Positions 5,855 through 13,387 of a stretch of 22,545 nt of DNA are shown piece after piece. The position numbers and the translations under genes were made by a program. A model generated the notes under the pieces. That model saw only the letters and a program-made list of their open reading frames with translations. It did no database searches and was not told the DNA's origin. Source of the stretch: a virus. The stretch lies in IMG/VR virus record IMGVR_UViG_3300031841_002686, positions 1-22,545 of that record; one strand, given 5' to 3'. The number at the start of each line of letters is the position of its first letter. Position 1 is the stretch's first letter.

Positions 5855-5890
5855 GGGGAAACTGGGGAAACTGGGGAAACTGGGGAAACT
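5855..5890. repeat. right array of four exact GGGGAAACT repeats
   Basis: Four perfect tandem copies occur at 5855, 5864, 5873 and 5882, ending 2 bp before ATG 5893. On the plus strand and in the mRNA this is four G4 runs separated by 5-nt AAACT loops, a canonical G-quadruplex pattern. The last GGGGA is also the only plausible ribosome binding site of the next gene. The 54 bp between the arrays are G-rich (runs at 5808, 5814, 5833) with an AT-rich stretch at 5839-5853. Confidence 0.85.
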
Positions 5891-5892
5891 GA

Positions 5893-6312
5893 ATGGACAC
5901 ATCACACCGCTGGCTTGTTGACACCAAAGACAAGATGAACTTCTTCATCGCTTTCGTTACTACGCAGTTTGATGACGGCAAGAAGATACTGTATGCAATC
6001 AAGGATACTACGCGCAGTGACAGGCAGAATAACGCCATGCACCTGTGGTTCCGGCAGATAGCGCAGGAGTTAAACGACGCAGGATACTGGGTACGACATC
6101 CCTTTAGTGACAAGCTGGAGATACCGTTTACGGAGGTATTGGTTAAAGAAACACTCTACAAGCCCATCATTAAGTCCATGTACAACAAAAGCTCCACAGC
6201 TAAGGTAGCCCCCAAGGAACTCTCAGAAGCCGCTGAGGTGCTAATTAGGTGGCTCTCAGAGCATAAGGGTGTATATGTGCCCTTCCCTCAACAACTAAAG
6301 GATCAGTTGTGA
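5893..6312 (+). CDS. ninB: NinB-like recombination protein, 139 aa
   Basis: Residues 39-56 (TTRSDRQNNAMHLWFRQI) match the signature of lambda NinB (Orf), where an RSxxQN...LW helix recurs. NinB binds ssDNA and SSB and mediates strand exchange or annealing in the lambda Red/RecF context. The length is near that of lambda NinB (146 aa). An in-frame TGA lies directly before ATG 5893 (TGAATG), fixing the upstream limit; an internal ATG at 5935 lacks a ribosome site. The gene starts straight after the GGGGAAACT array, so its translation may be sensitive to how that array folds. It ends in a GTGA overlap with the next gene. The family call rests on short motifs. Confidence 0.7.
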   Translation: MDTSHRWLVDTKDKMNFFIAFVTTQFDDGKKILYAIKDTTRSDRQNNAMHLWFRQIAQELNDAGYWVRHPFSDKLEIPFTEVLVKETLYKPIIKSMYNKSSTAKVAPKELSEAAEVLIRWLSEHKGVYVPFPQQLKDQL

Positions 6313-6779
6313 TCGACAATGAAGACAAAAAATCTTGGTGCCAGGCAGGGGAGCTGGCAGAAAAAGACTTTGTGGCTACCAACAAGCTGGTTGGCTGGGG
6401 CTTAGCTGTAAACCCAAACAAACACGATGACATCTATACGCATGATTTGGTTGGCATGGTTCCTATGGATTTAAAAAGCATCCGCGAGCCTTGGCGAAAA
6501 TCTCAGCAGTTGTTTGGCATACCTTCAGATTATGCGATATCTATTAACCTTAAAGATCTCAAGCGTTATGCCGATCTTTATCCAAACATCATAATTATCT
6601 TGGATGTTGAGTGGTCTGGCATTTATATGATGACTGTGGCTAGGGCCAAAACTCTAATTACTAATGGAAAAGCCGTAAAACACGAATACAAAAACAGAAA
6701 GGACGACACAAAAGGCAATGCCAAAATTAGCTATGTGTTTGATCTTAGAGATTTGGACAAGTTGAGAGAAAGCAAATGA
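6309..6779 (+). CDS. PD-(D/E)XK-like nuclease candidate, 156 aa
   Basis: The start is GTG 6309, overlapping the previous TGA (GTGA), with an AAGGA-type site at about 6298-6302. The N-terminal part has GELAEKD (residues 14-20), NKHDD (37-41) and VPMDLKS (51-57). An E, then D, then D-x-K order (E15 or E18, D41, D54, K56) fits the catalytic core of PD-(D/E)XK nucleases, with the DLK beta-strand preceded by hydrophobic residues. Such proteins serve as Holliday-junction resolvases or recombination exonucleases in phage nin-like regions. A degenerate or non-catalytic member cannot be excluded. Flanked by NinB-like and NinG-like genes in an overlapping chain. Confidence 0.5.
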   Translation: MIDNEDKKSWCQAGELAEKDFVATNKLVGWGLAVNPNKHDDIYTHDLVGMVPMDLKSIREPWRKSQQLFGIPSDYAISINLKDLKRYADLYPNIIIILDVEWSGIYMMTVARAKTLITNGKAVKHEYKNRKDDTKGNAKISYVFDLRDLDKLRESK

Positions 6780-7201
6780 GACTAAAAAGAACAGCAGCAG
6801 ACCACTGGTTTAGCCGATGTGTACGCATGCGAAACGACTTTAAATGCCAAGGCTGTGGCGCACAGTACGAGTCAAACAGCACGGGGCTACACTGCTCGCA
6901 CTACTTTACACGCGCTAAGAAGGGCATACGGTACGACGGAATGAACGCCTTTGCCCACTGCTACGGATGCCACCAGAAGTACGGCAGCAATCCTGACTAC
7001 TTTGTCCGCCACTACATCGACGAATACGGCGAGGGTGCCCTTGAGCTATTAAGGGAAAAGGCCGAAGACATTACGTTAGGCAAGCGCATGAACAAAGAGC
7101 AAAAGGAAATAGCCAAGCATTACAAGGAAGAAGCCGCCCGTATGGAGAATGACAGGGCGGCAGGTGCAGCTGGCTGGTTAGAGTTTAAAAGCTGGGATTA
7201 A
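6776..7201 (+). CDS. ninG: NinG/Rap-like recombination protein, 141 aa
   Basis: The protein shows the lambda NinG (Rap) pattern: C24-x2-C27 (KCQGCGAQ), LHCSHYFTR at 38-46 and AHCYGCHQKYG at 60-70. This set of Cys and His residues resembles a zinc-stabilised HNH-related fold. Rap is a structure-specific endonuclease that resolves D-loops and Holliday junctions during phage recombination. The length (lambda NinG is 204 aa) is short, with the core intact. The C-terminal part is a charged helix (KRMNKEQKEIAKHYKEEAAR). It starts in an ATGA overlap and its TAA shares TTAA (7198-7201) with the opposing late-gene stop. Confidence 0.8.
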   Translation: MRLKRTAADHWFSRCVRMRNDFKCQGCGAQYESNSTGLHCSHYFTRAKKGIRYDGMNAFAHCYGCHQKYGSNPDYFVRHYIDEYGEGALELLREKAEDITLGKRMNKEQKEIAKHYKEEAARMENDRAAGAAGWLEFKSWD

Positions 7202-9810
7202 TCGTCCGTTAGGAGTCGCTCGCCAGTGGTCATGCGAAGAATCCTATCTATGTTAGCAACCCCTGGAGCATAAGTTTGCGCCGTACGCAGCAGTGGCTCC
7301 ATCACATCCTCTTCTCCAGAGATTAGCCTTTCTCCCGCTGTTAGCATGCCAGATCCTGTCCTGCTGATAGCCGTCAACGGAGCGGGGCTAATGCTTACTG
7401 TTTGGCCTCCAAATTCCTTCGCCCTTAGATTGACTGCGCCGCTACTTATGTTGGATGCAATCTGATTCATGGTCGCAGATGTGATGCCTTCGGGGGTAAG
7501 GACGTCTTCTATTTCCTTGTTCTTGCTAAGATCAAGAGTTTTTCGAGCGTCATCCCAGACGCCGGCAAGTACGCCAAAGAGCGCCACATACTTTCCCGTT
7601 TGAATCATCGCAGTCTTTGCGGCATCGGCACCTTCTTTGGTGTTGATACCCTTTTCGGCAACAGTGGCTAGGTTCAGGCCAACTTCAGTTCGGATGTTGT
7701 TCATCTGTCGGTTCATATACGACAGCATGCTATACATCATTCGAGCGTTTGGATTGTCGTTGTAGGCGCGAGGCATTGTACTTGCGCTAACAGGCTGCCA
7801 CTTATTCATGGCCGCACCAGCAAAGTTCAGCACGTACCCAAGCTCATTCTTGTTTAGCGATCCGCCCTGCTTCATCTTCTGTAGTGCGCTGACTGTGCTA
7901 TCAAATTCAGACTGAGACAGCCCTTTCATTCCGTCGTGCTTCTTCAGCTTTTCAATAGATTTCTCGTCGCCCTTCCTTGCAAGGTTTACAGCCCGCTGAA
8001 CCGCCGAGTTAGACAGCATCTCTTGGCCCATCCTGTTAACCTTTTCAACGCCCGACACCCGGTATAGAGCCTTACCCAGAACGTCTACGCCACGGCCAGC
8101 AAGCTCTGGCGCCTTGATGTAGTTAAACACTTCAGCGGTCTTTGTGGTTTCTCTGCCGATAGTGTTAGCGACTTCCCCATAGAAGTTTTTGTCAAGGCCG
8201 AGATCTTTGTTTGAAACCCACTTCTCTGGATTTACGCCGGTAATCTTTGAGATGGTGGGGAAGGTTTCAATAATCCCGCGTGGAACTGTCTGCGCCCAAG
8301 CCTTGATGCCATTCTGAAAAACAGGAGCAGTCACGCCCTCAATTATGTTTAACACAGCGTTCATGGGGTTAGCCAGTAACGCAGTAGATACTGCCCTTCT
8401 TGATACAGCGCCCACCGCATCGCCGCCCATCTTGGAGGTAATTAGTGTGGATCTAAGCGCGTCTTGCAGGTTGCTGCGAATAGCCTTTTCGTTTGCCGCG
8501 CCCTTTAGCTCTTTCTTGGCGGCCTTATCGATGGCCTTGAACACGGAGTCCACTCGACTCCTAGACTGCAACTTTTCTTCTTTTAGGTTGATGTTGTCTA
8601 TATCAATATTAAAACGCTTTGCAACCGCCCTAGCCGTAGCAACATCCTTGGCGTACTGCTTTAGGGCTTCTACTGGATTTGCGTAATCGTTAGACCCCAT
8701 AACTTTGTTTTTATTTACAGCGATTGTGGGCATGTAGTCCCCTTCTGGAAACTTAACGAAGTCCAGATCCTTGAGGACTTTTACTTGATCCCTCATTAGC
8801 TCAACCGCCTTCTTTTCATCGGGTGTCTGCGCCATGCGAATAGCGTCATCCCAAGAGGTTGCCTTATCTCCAAACTTGTTATTAATTCTTAGAAGCGCTG
8901 TTTTTAAGCGAGGGTTATCCTCGAATACTTTTGCCGCTCCAGAAAAGACATCATCATAAATCGCATCGATCTCACTTAGCTCGTGGCGAACCATAATCTC
9001 AGAGTCTTCAACTAGTCGAGCAGCTCTTGCGCCTACATTCTTTTCAGTCCATTCTTTTGTGCCAAGCAGTATGTTTCCAATAGTTCTAGACGCCTTGCTC
9101 ATATTGTCTTTGAAGCCATCACCGACAAGTATGGTTGTATTTTTTCTTTCTTGCAGGCTGGCATCGGTAACAGATCCGCCTTTCCCTGCGCGACCTACAT
9201 TGGCAAATCCTTCTTCGCCGCCAATAAACCCGCCCTCCTTTCCTACGCGCTGTCGCTTTGCCTGCTTTGCTGCAGCAGCTATTTCGTCGGCGTTTCGCGT
9301 AAGGGTTGAGGCAGCAGCGCCAAGCCCCCCGCCAAGGGCTGCGCCCATTGCAGCGCCTTCTAGCCGACCCTCATCTCTCCCGCTTAGATACCCGTAGGCA
9401 GCGCCCTCTGCGGCACCAAGGGTAGCCACCTTGAAAGCCCTATCTAACTTACTTCCTGTCTGAGCTATCTTTACTAACCCGGCTCCAGGTATAAATAAGC
9501 CGGCACCAAGACCAACCGCCGTGATTAGCCCGGATGCGTTGGGATTGGCTTTCTCAAAAGCATCTAGCTCTGCACGAGACTGCTGTATGCCTTGACTATA
9601 ATTGTTGGCTTCACCTGACAAAACACGGATGGTAGCGTCAAGCTCATCGCCTACGCCTATGGCGGACTCAAGAAAGTCCACAGCGCCAGATCGAACAGCG
9701 CTATATTCTTGCACTGGAGTAAAGCTATAGCCTGTTTCCCAAGGTTTTTTCTTTGAGGCAAATGATGGCTGTTTTTTAAATCCAGGAGGTGATTCCCAAG
9801 GTTTTGGCAT
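7198..9810 (-). CDS. large internal virion/DNA-ejection protein candidate, 870 aa
   Basis: It is the last gene of the late minus-strand operon. The N-terminus carries two KPWE motifs (residues 3-6 and 22-25), a feature of the N-termini of large internal virion proteins in many marine podoviruses. It then has hydrophobic Gly/Ala segments at about 93-113 and 131-168 (GAAYGYLSGRDEGRLEGAAM) that could insert in the host membrane. The remainder is long, helical and charged. No lysozyme motif is visible. By position after the nozzle, repeat and coiled-coil proteins it is likely an ejectosome component comparable in role to T7 gp16. This is inferred from context, not from a recognised domain. AGGAA lies within the preceding gene end. 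Confidence 0.6.
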   Translation of the reverse strand: MPKPWESPPGFKKQPSFASKKKPWETGYSFTPVQEYSAVRSGAVDFLESAIGVGDELDATIRVLSGEANNYSQGIQQSRAELDAFEKANPNASGLITAVGLGAGLFIPGAGLVKIAQTGSKLDRAFKVATLGAAEGAAYGYLSGRDEGRLEGAAMGAALGGGLGAAASTLTRNADEIAAAAKQAKRQRVGKEGGFIGGEEGFANVGRAGKGGSVTDASLQERKNTTILVGDGFKDNMSKASRTIGNILLGTKEWTEKNVGARAARLVEDSEIMVRHELSEIDAIYDDVFSGAAKVFEDNPRLKTALLRINNKFGDKATSWDDAIRMAQTPDEKKAVELMRDQVKVLKDLDFVKFPEGDYMPTIAVNKNKVMGSNDYANPVEALKQYAKDVATARAVAKRFNIDIDNINLKEEKLQSRSRVDSVFKAIDKAAKKELKGAANEKAIRSNLQDALRSTLITSKMGGDAVGAVSRRAVSTALLANPMNAVLNIIEGVTAPVFQNGIKAWAQTVPRGIIETFPTISKITGVNPEKWVSNKDLGLDKNFYGEVANTIGRETTKTAEVFNYIKAPELAGRGVDVLGKALYRVSGVEKVNRMGQEMLSNSAVQRAVNLARKGDEKSIEKLKKHDGMKGLSQSEFDSTVSALQKMKQGGSLNKNELGYVLNFAGAAMNKWQPVSASTMPRAYNDNPNARMMYSMLSYMNRQMNNIRTEVGLNLATVAEKGINTKEGADAAKTAMIQTGKYVALFGVLAGVWDDARKTLDLSKNKEIEDVLTPEGITSATMNQIASNISSGAVNLRAKEFGGQTVSISPAPLTAISRTGSGMLTAGERLISGEEDVMEPLLRTAQTYAPGVANIDRILRMTTGERLLTDD

Positions 9811-9812
9811 TT

Positions 9813-11324
9813 TTATTCCTCATTGCTTCCTAACATTCTTTTTGCTCTGTCTGGATTTCCGTAGTTAAACCAAGCAGCTATATAATCATTCATTCTATTT
9901 TTAGGAAGACGATCCTCATCTTTAAGCCTAAAAAGCTCTAAAACATCCTTTAATTCTTTTTCTTGCTCATCAAAAACCCCGGCCTCCTTTGGCGTTATCT
10001 GCTTATAGTTTTTTTCATCCGTGTAATCGCCCCCTTCAAAAATATAAAAATTGCCTTCTTCATCGGGAACAATTTCACCTTTTTCATAAGGAGACATTTC
10101 CGCTCTTATTTCTCCCGCTCGACTTTCATTGAGAAGCTCTATTTGATTTATGATGTCTGAGTTTCTTCTTTGTCTTACGTTTGCCCTCGCCTGCTCTGTT
10201 ATTTCTGGCGTAATATCTTTTTTGTTTTGATCTGCAAGACGCATCTCTTCATCTTTAACTGCAACTCGATCTAAAGGAGCAGCCAAATCAAGCTCTAACT
10301 TTAAAATGTCTCTTTCATTTCTTATTTCTTGATTTTTTTCCTCATCCAAGTCACGCAAAAGAACCCGATTATTTAAATCAGTAATTCTGACCCTTAGGGC
10401 TTTTTCAACAATTTTTGCTCTAGAAAGATCTTTGGTGTTCCACACGCCCTCTTTGTCATTCCACCCTTTTGCCGCATCCTTATATTCTTCAACCAAGGGA
10501 GAAACCGCCTTTCTAACGTCTTCTGGAAGTTGACCAACAAGGTCGGTTATCTCGCCCTCTGTCATCGGTCTTGTGCGAAGTTCTATTGACCGCTGCTCAA
10601 AGGACTTTTTTATTTCGCTATTTCTCATTGCTCCTGTAATGTATTTGTCAGCTGCCGCCTTAAATTCTTCTGGCACAGAATCCATTACGTTATCAATTTG
10701 AGATTGATTTCCGCTGTCTACCGCTCTGATAAATTTAGGAGCATTTTCCTGTATATATCTCGACTCAAGCATTGCCGCTTCTTGTCTCTCAAACTGAAAC
10801 GCATTGACTTGATCTTGGCGGTAGCCTTGCTCAATTTCAGGATTTTCAAGGAGCTGGCTTTTACGAAGCGCGAGAGTCTTTTTTAACTCAGACTTCTTGT
10901 CTTCAGGGATGTCCTGTCGCTCATCAATGCCTTCGAGCACATTGTCTATCTGAGAAACCGCACTAATATCACCTTTCAGCCTTTTTTGTTGGGCGGAAGA
11001 AGTCATGCTCCGAAGTTGAATGATTCTTGATTCAATAGCTTGCTTTTCTTTTAAGGTGGGAGCTTTGTCTCTGGCCTCCTCTAAAAGCCTAATGTTTTCA
11101 GCAAGGGCTGCTGGGGTGCCAGCTATGGCCGAAGATTGCGCCTGACCAGATATTCTGCTTATTTCATCAAATCGATCTAAGGCTTCTTGGCGCTCTTTTT
11201 CTTCTTTTTGTTTTTTTCTTCTTTCGCCGGGCAAGCCGCCAATCTGACGGCCAAGCTCAAACATCCCTTGCGCCATTGAAGGATCTGTTAGCTGTCTAAC
11301 AATGTCTCTGCCAAAACGTGCCAT
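9813..11324 (-). CDS. coiled-coil internal virion protein candidate, 503 aa
   Basis: The product starts MARFGRDIVRQLTDPSMAQG and is highly charged and helical, with long coiled-coil-like stretches (ERRKKQKEEKERQEALDRF at about 35-53, and LRTRPMTEGEITDL further on). There is no signal peptide or enzyme motif. A good AAGGAG site lies upstream of ATG 11322-11324. Between the Gln/Ala repeat protein and the 870-aa protein, it likely belongs to the set of ejected or core virion proteins. This DNA is more AT-rich than its neighbours by eye, so it may have a different history. Function is inferred from position only. Confidence 0.6.
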   Translation of the reverse strand: MARFGRDIVRQLTDPSMAQGMFELGRQIGGLPGERRKKQKEEKERQEALDRFDEISRISGQAQSSAIAGTPAALAENIRLLEEARDKAPTLKEKQAIESRIIQLRSMTSSAQQKRLKGDISAVSQIDNVLEGIDERQDIPEDKKSELKKTLALRKSQLLENPEIEQGYRQDQVNAFQFERQEAAMLESRYIQENAPKFIRAVDSGNQSQIDNVMDSVPEEFKAAADKYITGAMRNSEIKKSFEQRSIELRTRPMTEGEITDLVGQLPEDVRKAVSPLVEEYKDAAKGWNDKEGVWNTKDLSRAKIVEKALRVRITDLNNRVLLRDLDEEKNQEIRNERDILKLELDLAAPLDRVAVKDEEMRLADQNKKDITPEITEQARANVRQRRNSDIINQIELLNESRAGEIRAEMSPYEKGEIVPDEEGNFYIFEGGDYTDEKNYKQITPKEAGVFDEQEKELKDVLELFRLKDEDRLPKNRMNDYIAAWFNYGNPDRAKRMLGSNEE

Positions 11325-11339
11325 TACAATTCTCCTTAA

Positions 11340-13154
11340 TTAATCTAGGATGCTTTCTAGCAATCCACCGACAAGGCCAGATCCCAGACCTCCAGCAAGA
11401 TTGGCTCGACCAAGCTGCGAAGCAAGCAAGATATCCAAACCAGAAGCTGTGGCCTCTCCGAATAATCCAGTGCCATAAAGCTGTGCTTGCTGTTGTGCTG
11501 CTGCCGCAGTTTGCCCTGGAGACAATGCTGCAAGCAATTGTTGCTGCGGAATGTAAGATCCAGCAAGTGCGCCTAATCCTAGTTGTTGCCTTCCGGCCTC
11601 TAATGCTTGAGATCCTTGCAACAAACCCTGCCCGCCAGTTAGCGCCTGTAATGCTTGCGCCTGTTGAGCCGCACTTAGACCCTGAGCCTGTCCTGCTAAG
11701 CCAGCACCTAGGCTTGCGTAATCCATGCCAAGACCTGCTTGTTGGGCCTGCAATCCTCCTGCTAGTTGAGCAAGTTGCGCTGTTTGGCCTGCCGCTGTAG
11801 CTGCTCGACCCAAACCTTCTGATTGAAGCTGTGACTGGATTTGTTCTGCTGACAAACCCAACTGTGCTAGTTGAGTAGATCGTTGTTGGGCTTGAGACTC
11901 CAAGGCTGACTGAGCCTGCTGTGCTTGTAATCCAGCACCAGCAAGTTGCATTTCTCGACCAAAGCCCTCTGCCTCTAATTGAGCTTGCATCTGTTCTGCA
12001 CTTAAACCTAGTTGAGACAGCTGTGCCGCTCTTTGCTGCGCTTGAGATTGCAACTGACTTGATAGCCCCGCTTGACCGCTAAACATACCGCCAAGTGTTT
12101 GAGCTTCCCCAAGAGCTTGTTGACGCTCCGACTGGGCTTGTTGTATAGCCGCAAGAGACGCTCGATCTTGAGCTTCTTCCTGCGCCTTTGCTAAAGCCAT
12201 TTGCTCAGGAGTTCCGCCATACATGGCTGTACGCACACCTAAACGACCTTGAGCCGCTAGTCGCTGCTCTAGCTCTAACCTCTGGCGCTCTTCCTCAGGT
12301 CGCTGTGTAGCACGAATACGCTCAAATACATCGGCTTCTCTAGCTTCAGTAGGCTGAAGAAGATCTGTTGCAGCTTGTCCTGCAAGACCGCCGTATTGCG
12401 CTCTGAGCGCTTCTACGTCCTCTGGAGCGGTTGTTTCAAGCCCAGCCATACCCAAGCCTAGGCCGCGCTCTGCAAGCTGTCCTGCGGCTCTACGGACGTC
12501 TGGAAGCTGTATGTCTGAGAATGTACCAGTTACATCGGTTACTGGCCCGCCTAAAACACCAACCTCTCCAAGCCCAAGACCTTGAGTAGCCGCACTAATT
12601 GCTTGCTGACCCAAGCCAGATATGCTTTCTGGTGGTCTTTGAGTTATTAGCTCAGGAACCTGACCTGCAAACTGACCTCTTAGTAGGTTAATGTCGGCAG
12701 GCTGTGCTGCTGAAGCACCCATAAATTGCTGGCCAAGAGCGGCAGCTTGTGTTGATGCAGCCTGAGTAGGATCTACGCCAAACGCTGGCTGACCTATCAT
12801 TCCAGATCCTTGTGCTAAAAAGTCTGTTCCAGCTGCTGTAAGTTGTTGAGCAGGAGTTAACCCTAAAGTTTGAAGCGGAGATAAATAACTTTGCGCCTGA
12901 GTCATTAAGGCTTGTTGCATTTGTTGTTGAGGGCTGCCTAAAGCTAATGTGTACTGCCCATCATCACCTGCAGTAAACGTACCGCCTGTTGCGCTTGTTA
13001 CGGTATAAGGCTGAAACTGTGCTTGTTCTAGCTGAGTTGCTGCAAGCTCATCTGCAAGCTCTCTTCCTCTTGTGCCTAAAGTCCCAAGATCACTAAAGGC
13101 TGTTTGCAGAAGGCCAGTGCCAGCTCCACCTATTAACCATTCTGGTAATGACAT
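11340..13154 (-). CDS. Gln/Ala/Leu/Gly-rich repeat virion protein, 604 aa
   Basis: The protein starts MSLPEWLIGGAGTGLLQTAF. The middle holds EEERQRLELEQRLAAQGRLG (287-306), a motif seen in marine phage virion proteins. Residues 371-400 and 421-450 are near-identical (QAQQR...QLGLSAEQ...) at an exact 50-residue period. The composition predicts a long helical, rod-like or disordered protein. It starts in a TAATG overlap with the upstream small gene. A core, ejection or tail-tube-lining role is likely from its neighbours, but the family is not named with confidence. Confidence 0.65.
   Translation of the reverse strand: MSLPEWLIGGAGTGLLQTAFSDLGTLGTRGRELADELAATQLEQAQFQPYTVTSATGGTFTAGDDGQYTLALGSPQQQMQQALMTQAQSYLSPLQTLGLTPAQQLTAAGTDFLAQGSGMIGQPAFGVDPTQAASTQAAALGQQFMGASAAQPADINLLRGQFAGQVPELITQRPPESISGLGQQAISAATQGLGLGEVGVLGGPVTDVTGTFSDIQLPDVRRAAGQLAERGLGLGMAGLETTAPEDVEALRAQYGGLAGQAATDLLQPTEAREADVFERIRATQRPEEERQRLELEQRLAAQGRLGVRTAMYGGTPEQMALAKAQEEAQDRASLAAIQQAQSERQQALGEAQTLGGMFSGQAGLSSQLQSQAQQRAAQLSQLGLSAEQMQAQLEAEGFGREMQLAGAGLQAQQAQSALESQAQQRSTQLAQLGLSAEQIQSQLQSEGLGRAATAAGQTAQLAQLAGGLQAQQAGLGMDYASLGAGLAGQAQGLSAAQQAQALQALTGGQGLLQGSQALEAGRQQLGLGALAGSYIPQQQLLAALSPGQTAAAAQQQAQLYGTGLFGEATASGLDILLASQLGRANLAGGLGSGLVGGLLESILD
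11745..12044 (-). repeat. 150-bp tandem coding repeat (two units)
   Basis: The 50-residue units begin at 12044 and 11894 in the 604-aa gene. The first 30 residues of each are strongly conserved (QLGLSAEQxQxQL, EGxGR), while the last 20 diverge. An intragenic duplication that has drifted while keeping the heptad-like Gln/Leu pattern. Confidence 0.65.
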
Positions 13155-13387
13155 TAGTAAGTACCCCCATCAATTGTTCCTGTAGACAGAGTTCCCGTGA
13201 ACGTCAGTGCAGGAATAGTTACTGTGCCTGTAAACGTAGGCGATGCAAGGTCGGCCTTCGTAGCAACGGCTGTAGAAATCGCATCGAATTCTGTTTCAAA
13301 TTCAGCGCCCTTAATGATTTTGCCGCTGTCACCGGAAGGTAGACTATCTTTAGCGGCAAAGTCTGTAGTCTTACTGTAGTTACTCAT
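13154..13387 (-). CDS. small fibre-like virion protein, 77 aa
   Basis: The product starts MSNYSKTTDFAAKDSLPSGD, then KADLASPTFTGTVTIPALTF, ending TGTIDGGTY. The TKADLASPTFTGTV module is common in tail-fibre and appendage proteins of marine phages, and this short stand-alone version occurs near nozzle genes. The ATG overlaps the previous stop (ATGA) and the end overlaps the next start (TAATG). Its last five residues DGGTY are identical to those of the tail fibre ending at 21486. Confidence 0.7.
   Translation of the reverse strand: MSNYSKTTDFAAKDSLPSGDSGKIIKGAEFETEFDAISTAVATKADLASPTFTGTVTIPALTFTGTLSTGTIDGGTY

Noticed and set aside
5756-5890. CRISPR-like array
   Set aside because: Units are 9 bp and contiguous without spacers, so it is a tandem repeat and not CRISPR.
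5700-6113. Minus-strand frame with a PQF tripeptide repeat
   Set aside because: It is the antisense reading of the GGGGAAACT array and of ninB; the sense genes on both sides are convincing.
11318-11800. Plus-strand frame of 160 codons inside the Gln/Ala repeat gene
   Set aside because: Antisense shadow of a repetitive gene lacking start signals.
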